Part shown: positions 49,901-61,800 of the stretch, one piece after another
Numbering within the stretch: the first letter of the stretch is position 1
Layout: each line of letters starts with the position of its first letter
Assembly: GCA_023055355.1 (NCBI GenBank)
Contig: JALJCS010000020.1
Coordinates: 7,733,001-7,797,000, forward strand
Source of the DNA: Agelaius tricolor
Lineage: Eukaryota; Chordata; Aves; Passeriformes; Icteridae
Length of the DNA: 64,000 nucleotides
Direction of reading: 5' to 3'
Program-made: the position numbers and the translations under genes
Notes under the pieces: generated by a model
Seen by the model: the letters and a program-made list of their open reading frames with translations, nothing else
Told to the model about the DNA's origin: nothing
Database searches by the model: none

Positions 49901-52900
49901 AGGGAGTGCATGAGGGTTTCTGATTGTTTGGCTGAGGGCAACAGCTTCACCCCAGAAAATAAACAGGCAATGCCCAGCCTGCCCTGCTTAATGAGAAGCC
50001 ATGTCCTAGTGCACATTAAATCTTAGGCATTCATCCATTCACAGTGGAGCCTCTCTTCCTCAATCTGCAATGGGAGGGTTACTGACACACTCCCAGTAAC
50101 ACAGACCTCCCGAGCCAGTCCCAGTGCCTCTGTCTCTACCCTATCTTGTGCCAAAGGTGGCACAGACAGTCCCAGCTCTCCCCTGCGATCCCTGCTGGAA
50201 TGCCTGTCTGTCCTTGCCTCTCCTCCCAGTGCTCCCAGGCTCCCTGCTTACCTTCCACAATGCCCCAGGGGTAGAGCCGTCCCCGGACCCGCTGGCCTTT
50301 GGCCTCCACCACGGTGTTGCTGCCGATGACGGCGAAGGGAGCGCTCTCCTGGAACGAGAGGCACCGCTGAGCCCAGCTCAGCCCATGGATCCCTGCCCCA
50401 GGGGCCAAGCTCAGGCACAGCAGAACAGCAGGAGGAAGGTGCTGGTAGGAAAGGACATCCACATGTGCCACAGAGCAGGGTGCCACAACCCAGTTGCAGA
50501 GAAAAGCCTAAAGCACTGGGATCTACAGGCAGCCTAGTTCCCAGCCTGAGCTCAGCTGTCCTGAGGGAAGCTGTGTCTCTGCAGGTGCCTGCATCCCTTC
50601 ATTAAGGGGAAGCTCTACAAGGAAGCCAGAGCAAAGAGGCTGGGACACCAAGCAAGTGGGACAATGAATGCCAAGAGCAGGAATGTACAGACCGTGCTCC
50701 TCTCTGCTCAGAAGGGAGTCAAAGCCCATTGCCCCCCTCTGACAGGAGAAACAAGGCCATAGTGCATGCACACACAGGCTTGGGAGGCAGTGAGGAGTGG
50801 GCTGCTGGGGCCTCCAGATATGCCTCTATGTTGTGCCCCCCAGTGCAACTAATGTGCCACAGTGGTGCCTAATCACTCACAAATCTCTCCTCCTTGCTGA
50901 TGGCATCACCCACAAACAGGGGCTCAGAACTGCTGTACCCAGCTTTCATATTAAACACACAGGCTGGGGCAGATGGAGGAAAGACTGACACTGCCTGGAG
51001 GGAGAGCAGAAGGGCTGTGAGTTCATGCCACACTTGACTTCATGGCACCAGCAAGGACATCAGCACCTTTTCCAGGCCATCTGCCACATAAGCCAAGGCT
51101 GTTCCCTGGGTAGCAGTAGCACAGGCCTTCAGCACAAGCAGGGCAGCTCTGGCTTCTTCTGGACTGACTCACAATCCATGAGCCTGATTCCCCAGACCCT
51201 GCTGAGCAGGTTCCTTACCTTCAGCTCTCTGTCTTGCTGCTTGAACTCCTCATCTTCATCAGAGTCACACTCAGGAAACTGATACACTTTAATGCCAAAT
51301 TTGTCGATCTCTTCCCGGATCTATGTCCATGCAAAACAAAAGGAAGTAAAACTGAACAATACAGAAATGCTGGGTTTGTTCTATTTGTGCTACCATGGTT
51401 TGCTATAGCCTACAGATGGCAAAAGGATTTGATTTTTCTTCTACAGTCAACCTCTCTGCTGAGAGCAGGGCGCAGCTGCAGCTGTATGTGCAGATACTGT
51501 GTGTGTGTGTGTATATTCACACAAACATGCTGTACAGACATATAAATACATATATGTCTATCTGCCCTCCCACCTCAGCTCATCCCTGCCACTACTTCAG
51601 GTATAACCCTGTACAGAAGGAGCATCTCACCCTCTCCTTCAGCTTCCGGATCTCGGAGGGGATCAGGCAGTCGGCTTTGGCAATCAGGGGCACAATGTTC
51701 ACCTTCTCATGCAGAGCCTTCATGAACTCAACATCCACAGGCCTCAGCCTGCAGCAGGGATGAGGGGCACTGTTAGCAAGGACACACTGGGCAGCTCCCC
51801 CTCCAGCCTCTCTCACCCACCCAGCACAAAGGGAAAAGGACAGCACTGTCACAAGGGCCTGCAGCAGCACTGGGACAGCCCTCAGCTAGGGCTGCACCTC
51901 CAGGAAAGCTCTCTCCAATTTTAGCTGCTGAGTGTCTCATACAGACACTGGCTGGGTATCTGCTCCCTTGCAGGCCAAATACTGCCCGGGCCACAGCCTG
52001 GGGTCTCCCTCCAGCTGTCCTGTACCACAGGCAGCCAACACAGCCCCTTCAGCTGCTCCAGGCTAGGCTGACACATGAGCCAGCAAGGGGCAGGGACAAA
52101 AGGCAGCTTAAAACTCCCTTTCCTACATATCAGTCCAGCTTAGCTAGATGGAAATATACAAGTCTGCATGGCATTATTTCTCCTGATTTTCAAATCAGGT
52201 TGTAAGGCCTGAGGGAAATCTGCTCTGTCTGTTCACAGGCTGTCTGTCCTGCCAGTGAGGGGAAGGGAGTGCTGTGATGCTTAGCAGAGGGAGAACATCC
52301 AGACAGTTCCTTTCCTGTGCAAACAGCCCTGGCAGTGTACAAGCTGCTACAGGGCAATCCTGGGGCACAAGGTTCTTCCCTCTGCACTGAGTCACCCCCC
52401 AGGCCTGGAGTGTGGGCTCTCACCCGTGCCCAAAGGGAGAGATGAAGTAGAGGCAGCAATGCACTCGGTTGTCCTGGATGTTCTTCCGGTTCAGGCCACT
52501 CTCATCACGGAAATACTGCTCAAACTGCTGGTCAATGTAGTCAGTGATGGGCTTCCAGCTGGGAAGGGCAATTCAACCAAAACAAAATCATCAGTAGTGT
52601 CTCCTGTCTCCTAATGCTGTGAGGTCAAGGACTAAAAGGAAGGCAGCAGTGCCCTGCTCACCACTCAGTGTTGTTAACAGCATCTCCAAAGCCTGGTGTG
52701 TCCACTATGGTCAGCTTCAGCTTGACACCCTTCTCCTCAATGTCCACTGTGTGCTTGATGATCTCCACTGTCTGGTTGATCCTCTCTTTGAACAGGAGCA
52801 TGTGAGTTAAAGCCAGACAGTAATGCTGGGGATCCCCACTACACCCATGACAAGCCAGCTCCCTTTTACCACTGAACACAGGGAGTAACACAGGTTTCAA

Positions 52901-55900
52901 AAACCCCAGATCACGCTCTAAGGAGCCTGAGGGGGGTGGTACTGCAGGGGCCAGCAGCAGGCAGACAGACTCCAAGAAGATACAAAAAGCTCTGAAGTGC
53001 CTGTAGCCCAGCTGTTCTGAACATTTTGTCCAGTCACTGGGGAAGGGGAATCCTTACCATACTCCAGCATCCAAGAACAAAAGACAAACCTCAATATCTC
53101 ATCCCAAACATCTCATCCCCAATAGCTCATCCCAAACAGCTGCTCTGCAGTTTCATCTTCCCTTCAAAGGACAGAAGAGCCCTACAGCCAAACTGTTTTT
53201 GCTCAATTCTAGTGCCTTAGCAAACACAAAGGAGAGCAGAGCCAAACAAGAGGGCTGGGATCCAGCCAAGCTTGTAGCTGCTGCTGGAGCAAGGAACCAA
53301 AGTGCCAGTCCTTAGGACAGTCCCATTCACCCTGCTTTGCCCCCAACTTACCCTCTGCATTGAGGAGCTTTCTGTCTTTGTAGAGGTCTGTCAGGAACAG
53401 GCTATTCACCAGCGTGGATTTGCCCAGACCCGACTCTCCTAATTGACAGAGCGCAAAGGGGAGGAGAAATAAGCAAGCAACATGACACACTAATTGACTT
53501 ACAAATGAAACTTTGAACAAGGCTTTGAATCCTGAGCCAGAGGAAGCAAGAGAGACAAGCTGTCAGGAGCTGTTTATTGGCACTACATTTTTCCAGTAGT
53601 GGAAAGACTTTTGCTGCAAGATGTCTCAATCCTTGTAAAAATGTGATCTCCCAGCTCCCCATTCTTCCTCTCCTTCCTTTCCCTTGTTCCCTGTTCAGCC
53701 CAGAGCCTTCACCACCCAGAGCAGTCACTGTTGGAGGAAAAGCTTGCTCGAGTGGGTTATGAGGGGTCAGGAGGGGCTTGTTCCTCCTGGGGGAACTGAA
53801 ACAGGCTGAGGAGCAAAGCAAGGCCTGAGACAAGGACCAGAACAGAGTGAGAGGAGGGTCCAGGTGCTATGGAAGCACCTAAGGGAAGTGAGGAGAGCTG
53901 GTTCCCCCCACATCCCCACCGTGTGGCCCAGCCACCTCCATCCATGGGCAGTCTCACCTGCAACCATCAGGGTGAAGTCGAAGCCCTTCTTCACAGATTT
54001 CCGGTGCACCTGGTTGGGCAGGGTGGCAAAGCCCACGTACTGCTTCTCATGGTCCTGTGGGGCAGAGGGGGATGGCAGCAGGTCAGAGTGTGCCACCCCT
54101 TCTCCCTGAGCCTCACACAGTGACAGGGAGTGGGACTCAAAAAGCCCCTGGGGCAGAGCCAAGGGCTGGAGGAGAGGTGGGTCCCTGTCCTGGCAGCAGT
54201 GCAGGGCAAGGCACACACCTCCTCTGGGCTTAGGGACTTGCTGTTCCCACAGGTGGGCACAGAGGGACATGTCCCAGGCACAGCCCTGCTTGGCTGCTCT
54301 CCCAGCAGCTTCCCAGCACAGAGAGCACAAAGGAAAAAGCACATCCCACCATTCCCACCAGAGAGCTGACAGACAGCCTTCCTAACTCAGCTTCATCTGC
54401 ACAGTCACAGGCTCCCTTCACAGCAGGGTCACCAAATGCCACTTCTCCCCAGGTCATTTCCACATCCCTCTCTCCAGAGGCACGTGTGCTACATGATGGA
54501 GAGCTCTGTAATTAGCACCCTGGGGCTTGCACAGTCCTGAGCCTTGTCTAGAGGAAGGTACAGTGGCTCAGCTTCTGCTTGACCTGAGAGAGGATTATTT
54601 CTTGCTGTGTCACAGCCACTCCTGGCTGAATAAGAGGAAATCCTGAGTAATCTCTTGTGTTATTTCTGAAGAGACCAAAGTTCAAGGAGCATGGTAAGTG
54701 GAAGGATGTAGAAATATTGATAATAGAACTAAGATGATTTTGGTGAGGATATTACTTTTAGTATTACTGGAGTGTTACCTACCACCCAACCACCCCCAAG
54801 ACAGAGCCCCTTGTCACTGAGTGCTCCCTCACAGCACAAAATCCACAGGCACCTCACAAGCATAGCACATGCTCTGTACAAGCACACTAAGCCATTCACA
54901 AATGCCTGAGCTAGAGACACCATAGACTCTGCATTTCACTGAATATAATCATACCACTGGTATTCACACCACAGACACATCCAAGGAGCCAGGAGTTCCT
55001 CAAAACTGGCCCTAGCTCCTACTCCATGGATGCCTTCAAAGACATAACTGTCCTCACCCATTCTCCAGGCACAGCAGGGAGCACCTCTGTTCCTAAGTTT
55101 AACTATCTCCATTCCTGAGCAACACACTCAAAGAAATACAAAATATGATCCACATTTTGTGCCAAGCTTAGGGCAATGCTGACTTGCACCTATTTCCACA
55201 CTGCAGGTGGGCAATGTCATTCCCAAGCAGCTCTCTACAGCTGCATGTCCACCTGTGTGAGAATCCCTGGGCATCCTCAGTCTGACAGACTGCAAAGTTC
55301 CACTGGGGACACTGATCAGGGAAGACAGAGTCTCCTCCTCCCAATTTATGGCTGCTCTGGAGCTGCCCACTGAGATGGAACAGATGTGGCTGATGGCCAT
55401 GGTGGCCCAAGGACTCTGTCCTTTTGCATTGTCACTGCCTTCCAGCAATTGAGGTTTGGTTTGGATCTGAAACTTGGTCATTTTAGCCCTGAGTGATTGT
55501 GGGTTCTGATCTCCCTCACCTCCCATAGCTGAAGCAATGTTGTTTCACCACCCCACAGTCCAGAAAGGCAGGAAAGGACAGAGAAAACTAAACTAAAGAA
55601 ATGGGGAGAATTAGAGAGCACCCAAAGTGCTCCACTGCAGCTGTAATGGCTGATCTAAGAGGCAGTGACATCCCGAGCAGCAGCGGGACCCCGGGTGATG
55701 AGTGATGGCAGCTCTGATGAGCTGCATGCAGCAGAGCAATGCCTGCCTGGGGGACATCACAAACTGCCACCCAGAGGGCTCAGCAAAGGGCAATGAGGTG
55801 TGCAAAGCAGAGTGAGAAACGTGAGAATGGCAAGGTCACAAAAACAAGGAAGAAGATTCTGCTTCCAGCCTCTGTCTGAGCACCAGAGCTGTCTCCCAGC

Positions 55901-58535
55901 TGCTTCACTTCCTAGTCAAACACATCCATGAGCACAGCCAAAGTGGACACATAACAGCCAGCTCCTCACAGTAAAAGGTCCAGTGTTTCCCAGCAAGCAC
56001 CACAAACATACAATATACTTCCCTTTTGTGCTTCTCCTGCCCTGATCTTTACCAGACTTTGGAAAGACAACGATCACCTGCTCTCTCCAGTGACCTGACA
56101 TGTGAAATAGTACTAGTAATGTGCTGATGAAACCATGGCTGAGGCTTGGGGTGTGTTTCTCTTGTTTTGCTTGGGTTTTAACCTAGATGACTAAGGGCTG
56201 ACAATGGAGACACTGGGGAGCTGTGCTCTGGTGCAACTCTGCTTACTTCTGCCAGGTGTAACTGGCTGAACCTGATCTCTCATTTCTGTTCAGCCCAACA
56301 AAGGGAGCATGGATTTGCTGTACCTCTGGTTGCCTCCCTATAGCTCCGTGGAATCATGATATTCAAAATGAGCAAATCCCGGCTGGTGCAGGACACTGCC
56401 CTTTACCCATGACTCATGTAGTCATTTCCCTTACAAAAGGGAAGGTCAGTGCTGAGTGCAATACCAACAGAAGAGCTTTCCTCACTATGGGAGGCAGCCA
56501 CACCTGTGAGGGGAAAAACCCTGTCCCCAGCCATGTCTCCCTCTGACCAGCCATGGACACACTGCAGAGGCCTGTCAAGGGTGAAGGCAAGAGACCCAAA
56601 GTGAGTTGTGAGGAGGGATCCCCTTCTTGTAACAGGCCTCTCTCAGGAGCAGCAGTGTGGTCTCTGCACCAGCCTTTACCTGTGGTTCTGCAGTGTGTCC
56701 ATGGCTGGTCAGATGGATGTATCACCACCTCTGCCAGCATGGCAGCATCAATATGGCACTTAAAAGAGCCCAAGTAGCCTCCTGAGCCTGGTGTGTGCCT
56801 TGCTCAAAGTTCTACACCACTCACCCCCTCCAGGTACTACCTGCAGAGCAAGCATGCATGGGGTGGAGAGGCTGGGAGGGCTACTGCCAGAGACAGGGGG
56901 CTTTCTGGGTTATGAAAAGCTAAAATCCATTAGTTAGATGAGAGGCTTGGATGGAGGGAGTTCCTAAATGCAACACAGCCTTGTGCTCTTGACCCTCACA
57001 AGCCAGGTCCCATCAAGCTGACAAAAGCCAGGACAGCTGGTTCCTGCACTGCGCTTCCCTTGCCAGCTCCAGCTGTCAGGAAAGGGCCTTGGCCAGCCAA
57101 GCCAGCAGCACTCTGGCACAAGGAGCCCCTCTCCCACTGCCTGCTCCATGCTGCTGCCTTTGTTCCCACTGGCATCCCGCAACCACGTGCCTGGGAACGT
57201 GCCCCACACCACCACAGAGGCCACGAAGAGCTGTGGCCAATCTTTGGGACCCTATCACAAACCAAAGCACCGCAGGCCAAGAAAAACTCTCCCTTGGCAC
57301 CTGCTTGCTGGTCCACCAGACATTGCAGCAACATGTCACATCCGCACAACCTCTAACACCCAGCCGAGGTGGCCAGGGCTCCCCTTGCAGCCAGTGCTCT
57401 CCCTGGGAGTTCAAGCCAAGCAACAAAGCCCTGGGTGGGCTCAAGCCCTGTTCATGCTGGGGACATAGAAACACTCAGGATGTGTTGCACAGAGGAGAAA
57501 CTGTCCTGGTACTGAGGCGTTCACAGGGCTGTCTGCACCTCCCAGGCAGAGTACAGCCTCCATCACTGCTGTCCTTCCCTCACCTCTCTGCTGGATGTGC
57601 CGTCTTAGCCAACCCAGATCTCACGTGACTTCATTCAGCCTGGGGATAAAAGGGGCCTTGCTGGGTATATTCGAAAGGGCTAAAATTAAACATCATGGGA
57701 CCACAGCAAATTTGAAGAATGATCCGTGTCAAGGTCTGGAGCAGAAATGAGGGAGCTGTGCTAGGACCCTGGTGCCTCTGCCTCCTCAGGGGGAAGGGGC
57801 CCTCTCGGTGTCACAGCCTTCAGCACAAGCCATCCCGCTCCCTCCCAGGCAGCCCTTCCTCCAGCCTGTCCCCTCCGGCCAGGCACGGCCGCCACATCCG
57901 CGTCTGCACGGACCAGCACAGCCCAGCCCTGGAGGAGAGGCAGAACATTTGCTTCCTTTCATTGCAGAAAGCTGCATAAATTCATAACACAAACAGCCCC
58001 CGAGGCATCTGCCACGGACATCTGCTCCCCGGGCCTGGGGCTGAGCACAGGAGAATCGGCAAAACCACTCGGCCACCAGCATTTGCTGAAGAGAAAGAAC
58101 GCGGCCAGCAAAGCACAGCATTAACACTGTTAATTAACACAAATCGGAGTGCGTGTGGGCATACATAGCGCTGCTGCCCTGAGCCTCCCCATGCACGCAC
58201 ACGCCATTCAGGCAGGGAATCACTGCATCGATAACCGCACAAAAGCGCCGCGCATCTCCCCGCGGCCCCTCGGCCCCGCTCCCCTCCTTTCTGTGCCCGC
58301 CGTCCCTCCCTTACCGGCGGCTTCCCGCTCCTCTGCTCCTCAGAGGTCTCATCTTGTGCTGCGCGCGTCTTCTCGGGCACCATCCTCCCCCCTCCTGTCC
58401 CCGCTGCTCCCCGGATCGCGCAGTGCTATAAATACATCCCTGTACCTTCAGCTTGCCCGGGTGGCTTCGCTGTGCCTGCGTGCGGGGAGACAGCAGCCGC
58501 TCCACTAACCGCTCCTGAATAATGATCGAATCCAT
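46905..58535 (-). CDS. SEPT5: Septin 5 (whole coding span, 11 coding exons)
   Basis: Septin 5 is a filament-forming GTPase that joins hetero-oligomeric septin complexes. In neurons and platelets it associates with syntaxin and restrains vesicle or granule release. Joining the exons gives 351 residues shared by both isoforms, the same length as human SEPT5 from its DIDKQYVG segment onward. With the upstream first exon the product is 381 residues, and with the other 374. In the 381-residue form a polybasic stretch lies near 47-53, the P-loop [10 protein letters not shown] at 62-71, DTPGFGD in exon 4 and AKAD in exon 6. The septin unique element spans exons 7-9 and a coiled-coil tail ends the protein. 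All junctions are GT-AG and all phases agree. It could only be confused with paralogue SEPT4; [10 protein letters not shown] and the alternative N-terminus point to SEPT5. GP1BB follows on the same strand. Confidence 0.97.
47276..47378 (-). CDS. SEPT5: SEPT5 exon 10
   Basis: Encodes the linker [19 protein letters not shown] followed by the start of the coiled coil ([11 protein letters not shown]). Acceptor CTCTCTAG, donor GAG|GTGAGT. Confidence 0.95.
48910..49045 (-). CDS. SEPT5: SEPT5 exon 9
   Basis: Encodes [20 protein letters not shown] and [20 protein letters not shown], the conserved end of the septin unique element, then CIQQMT. Acceptor CTTCCCCAG, donor AG|GTGGGT. Confidence 0.96.
50252..50348 (-). 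CDS. SEPT5: SEPT5 exon 8
   Basis: Encodes [18 protein letters not shown] then [14 protein letters not shown], including the conserved WG of the nucleotide pocket region. Acceptor GTTCCAG, donor G|GTAAGC. Confidence 0.96.
51219..51320 (-). CDS. SEPT5: SEPT5 exon 7
   Basis: Encodes [20 protein letters not shown] followed by the acidic [14 protein letters not shown] loop. Phase 0 at both ends. Acceptor GACATAG, donor AAG|GTAAGG. Confidence 0.96.
51631..51748 (-). CDS. SEPT5: SEPT5 exon 6 (G4 motif)
   Basis: Encodes [20 protein letters not shown], then [23 protein letters not shown] is the septin G4 motif that reads the guanine base. Acceptor GCTGCAG, donor AGG|GTGAGA. Confidence 0.96.
52424..52558 (-). 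CDS. SEPT5: SEPT5 exon 5
   Basis: Encodes [20 protein letters not shown], then [19 protein letters not shown] and ISPFGHG, a highly conserved septin G-domain segment. The codon for Cys is split with exon 4. Acceptor CTTCCCAG, donor GG|GTGAGA. Confidence 0.96.
52662..52785 (-). CDS. SEPT5: SEPT5 exon 4 (G3 motif)
   Basis: Encodes [20 protein letters not shown], then [28 protein letters not shown] is the G3 (DxxG) motif contacting Mg2+ and the gamma phosphate. Acceptor TTCAAAG, donor TG|GTGAGC. Confidence 0.96.
53352..53438 (-). CDS. SEPT5: SEPT5 exon 3 (P-loop)
   Basis: Encodes [20 protein letters not shown] and DRKLLNAE. With the glycine split across the junction from exon 2 it completes the Walker A loop. 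Acceptor GTCAATTAG, donor GG|GTAAGT. Confidence 0.96.
53958..54054 (-). CDS. SEPT5: SEPT5 exon 2 (first shared exon)
   Basis: Encodes [20 protein letters not shown] then [13 protein letters not shown]. It contains the polybasic patch HRKSVKK that in septins contacts phosphoinositides and neighbouring subunits. It starts in phase 0 after GCCCCACAG, which lets either first exon join. Human has DIDKQ where this has DHEKQ. Confidence 0.96.
54055..58314 (-). other. SEPT5: SEPT5 intron 1
   Basis: About 4.3 kb, the largest intron of the gene. No further exon, RNA gene or repeat family was recognised. The human-type first exon encoding MSTGLRYKSK was looked for on the minus strand and not found in this intron or up to 64 kb. 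Confidence 0.6.
58315..58383 (-). CDS. SEPT5: SEPT5 alternative first coding exon, downstream form
   Basis: An ATG at 58,383 opens 23 codons ([23 protein letters not shown]) that end at CCG|GTAAGG. Phase 0 allows direct joining to exon 2, giving a 374-residue septin. The peptide is hydrophilic and charged. I do not recognise it from mammalian SEPT5. A TATA-like element lies about 45 bases upstream, which would leave a very short 5' leader. Confidence 0.45.
58446..58535 (-). CDS. SEPT5: SEPT5 first coding exon, conserved form
   Basis: Encodes 30 residues starting [20 protein letters not shown] and ending GKLK, then AAG|GTACAG in phase 0. It closely matches the human alternative SEPT5 N-terminus (MDSLAAPQDRLVEQLLSPRT...). 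This supports both the start codon and the exon end. Confidence 0.88.
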
Positions 58536-58889
58536 AACCGCGGCTGGCAGGACGGACGGACAGCCACGGCGGGCCAAGGGAAAAAACCCCAACCCATGTG
58601 TTCCTTCCCAGCCTTCGCTAAATCCATGCGGCAGCCCCCCCGCCTACGCGTGCACACACACGCAGGGCTGGCTCGGCTCGCCTCGGTGCCGAGGAGGAGA
58701 GCCGAGGAGAGGCGAGGAAAGGCGAGGAGGCTCCCAGGCAGCTGCCCGGGATTTCCTGCCTCCGCCTGTGCCGCGGGAGGAGCCTGCCAGCGAGGACAGG
58801 ACAAAGGCCACCGCGGCCGCAGGCCAGAGGCGACGTCTCTGCCCCGCCAGTGTCCCGCGGAGAGGCTGCGCACGTACCGGATGCTGTCC

Positions 58890-61800
58890 CTGCCATCACT
58901 CTGACTCCGTGTGACAGATGGGCCTATTCAGCTGCAGGATTTCTTACATACCCTGCCTGATGCAGCCCAGACAAAGGTTTGCTGGAGGAAACCTGCTCTC
59001 AACAAAAAAGTGCTGCCTCTCGCTGTGTGGGTGAGGGTCTCAAGAGTCCACAAAGCCCCCAAAAAGCAGGGTTCAAACATAACCCCCAGATCGCAGTCCT
59101 GGTTGACGTGGCTCTGTCCTCACGTGGTGCAGGCTCCTCTCTTGTATAGTCCAGGCTCTATTGCAGCCTCATCTCTGAATCCAACTGGAATAGCAGCAGA
59201 TGCATTCTGGATCTTACAGCAACCATTCAAGCTCTGAAGATGTTTCAGAATAAGGAAGTATCTGTGTGTTCATTAGGCAGATGAACCCAACCCAACAACA
59301 GTCCAGCACACCAAAAAGTTATTCAAATCTCACATCTGGGTAGTGAACCTTCATATAAAATATGCCTTCCAGCTTTTCTGTGCAGCCATAGAAACTGAGC
59401 AGGAATTTATATTAAACAGACAAAAGCTCCTAATTTCATATAATCACACCATTCTGGGAACTGGGGGGTTAATACCACAGCCTGTATAATGAAGTGACAA
59501 TACCACAGCATGTATAATCAAGTGACAGGAGATGACAGCACTGGTGGTGCTGGAGGAACCTGTCCCTTGCCTCACGGGTTCCTGAGCAGCTTTCTGCTCA
59601 CCAGTGGGAAGGACACAGGCTGCAGCCATACTCCTGCCTCGCTCTCAGCCAGAGCTCCTGCTGCTTCTCTGGGATCTGCAGGGCTCCAGCAGTGACTCCA
59701 CAGAGTGCCAGACCAGCAAGGCCTGCCCTGGTCACCTTGGGCCACAACCCAGGGCCTCCACCATGTACCCCAGGTCTGGCTGACACCAGGGTCTGTTATA
59801 AGGTACTGAGTCACTATAAGGTCCAATGGCCTCAAGTCTGGGAGCAGCTGTGAGTGTGCAAATGAAAGAAGAGGGGAACCCCCCCCCAGTGTTTTATCTG
59901 CACTGCCATCCTATAAGCTGATGGAGGGTGATGTCAGAAGTCAAAGGCACAAGGTCCTAGAGGAGGAGATGGGAAACACTCCTCCTAATGGAGGAGAACT
60001 GGGAAACACTCCCAGAGCAGGAAAACCTCTGCCATACAACAGCTGCCATACCACATGCATGAAACCTTTCTCCAAACCACCCTACTCTGCCAGCAGCATC
60101 CTTAATTACACCACTGAGTTTTGTTCCCAGTTGTTTCCATGGGTAGCAGTCAAGCAGAAGGCCTGGACTAAGATCCAGGTGTGGCAAGAATTGCCACTGC
60201 TCAGAACACATCCCTCTGCTGCATTGTTCCATTCCCCAGGGAGCTGACAGCCCTGCATTGGTCTCCTTGCCCAGTGGTAGGTGAGGCCACGCTCATGACA
60301 CCTCTTCTTCCTTCTAGATTCACCTAATCCTCATTTTCCAGGACTGGGGCACTCTTCCACCAGGGTCTGGAACAGGCACATGACTGAGGAGCAGTGACAG
60401 CACCACACTGCCTGCACTGGGCAGCAAGAGCAATGGCTTGTGGCACACCCAAGGTGCATCCAAACCTTCTTAAGATAACAGGAGGTTTCACTAGTCCTTC
60501 CACACCATAAACCACAATAGCTGCAAGCAAACCTTCTCCAACTCCCATGAATTCTCATGGCTTGGAAAACTCTTGTCTGAGTACCACAGGCCACACGGCC
60601 ACCAACCACAAGCATCTTCCAAAGGCACATGGAGACATGCTGTGTCCCCACCAGCCCACTGCACCAAATCAGAACATTCTTTTGGGCTGGGATCACAGAT
60701 GAAGTCAAGAATTATTTGGTTGTGACGAAACCACAGTGTTGTTCATGGCCCCAGGAGCTGTGCTGACAGTGCAGAGAGGAACAAGGAACGACTGTCTCCT
60801 GAGTGCCTTGAGCTCTCACACATCACACATGCTCTCAGCACTGGCAGCCAGGGAGGAATTCCAGTCAGAAGGCCATGCCTGACAACTCAGAGAGCAGATC
60901 AGGAAAAGAAACAGAAGAGTAGGTCTTGGCTACAGAGACCATCTTAAGACTGAGTGGCCAATGCTATGGTTTCCAAAATGCTGAAGGACATTCAACTGCT
61001 CTCAGCCTCTCCTGTCTGTCCCAGAGACAGGAGAGATGCTTATCTGGCATCCTCAGAGTCACCAAACCATAAATGACAGACTCCTTTGTGTCCCTCAGAT
61101 GTGCCATGTGACACACCCAGAGCTGTTGGCTCAGGCTGATCTGTGTCCAAACTTCCCAAAGAGAGCCAAGCCAATCTTGTTTTGCCCCTGTCCTTTCTGA
61201 TCACAATCCTCTTTCCATACAGCCCCTAGAAATGCCCAGTGCAATTCCTGGCCTGCTCCTCCAACAAGAAATCTGATGTACATAATCCTTAAAAGAAAAA
61301 AGACAGAGGACATCTTATGAAGCATGCAGCAGAGCTCAGCAGGGAAAAACTTGGCATTTCCAAGACCTAGAGCAAATCCGAAGTGTTTTCTTCCACTGGC
61401 ACCTCTAAGCTCCTCTCCAGGCAGCAGCCTGGGGGTCAAACTGGCTGCAGGATCCAGGTATCTGAATGTCAGAGCAGACAACCCCAACCTGCCCACCCCC
61501 AACCTGCCAACAGTCAGCAAGGGCAACACAGACTTGGGGTGCACCAAGTCCTTCCCACCTCACAGACCAGCTCTTTGTCAAACTGTGACAGCAGAGAAGT
61601 CCTCCACCTGCAGGGGAGCTGTTTCCTGGCAGAGGTGCTGTGGCTTAGGGACTGCAGTGCTCAGGCTCCATCCTTGGAGCATATCATGGAAGGAAAAATC
61701 TTCAGCCTGATCCAGACAGATGCTCTTGAGCAGCACAGAGCAGGCAACAGGGTCCCACCAGGGATGCACCCAACCAGCCTGGTCTGCATGGAAGAGTGGT

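Larger units (their letters stand above)
58140..58880. promoter_or_regulatory. SEPT5 CpG-island promoter
   Basis: A dense CpG stretch covering both first exons and upstream DNA, for example GCGCCGCGCATCTCCCCGCGG and CCGCGGCCGCAGGCC. A purine-rich GAGGAGAGCCGAGG-type simple repeat lies at 58,690-58,735. TATAAATA on the plus strand (58,427-58,434) lies between the two first exons and reads TATTTATA in the SEPT5 direction. Confidence 0.75.

Noticed and set aside
49487..50026. Opposed 179- and 155-residue frames in SEPT5 intron 8
   Set aside because: They overlap on both strands within an intron whose flanking exons are certain; no family resemblance.
57089..57628. 179-residue plus-strand frame in SEPT5 intron 1
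   Set aside because: Overlapped by other frames on both strands; composition typical of non-coding GC-rich DNA.
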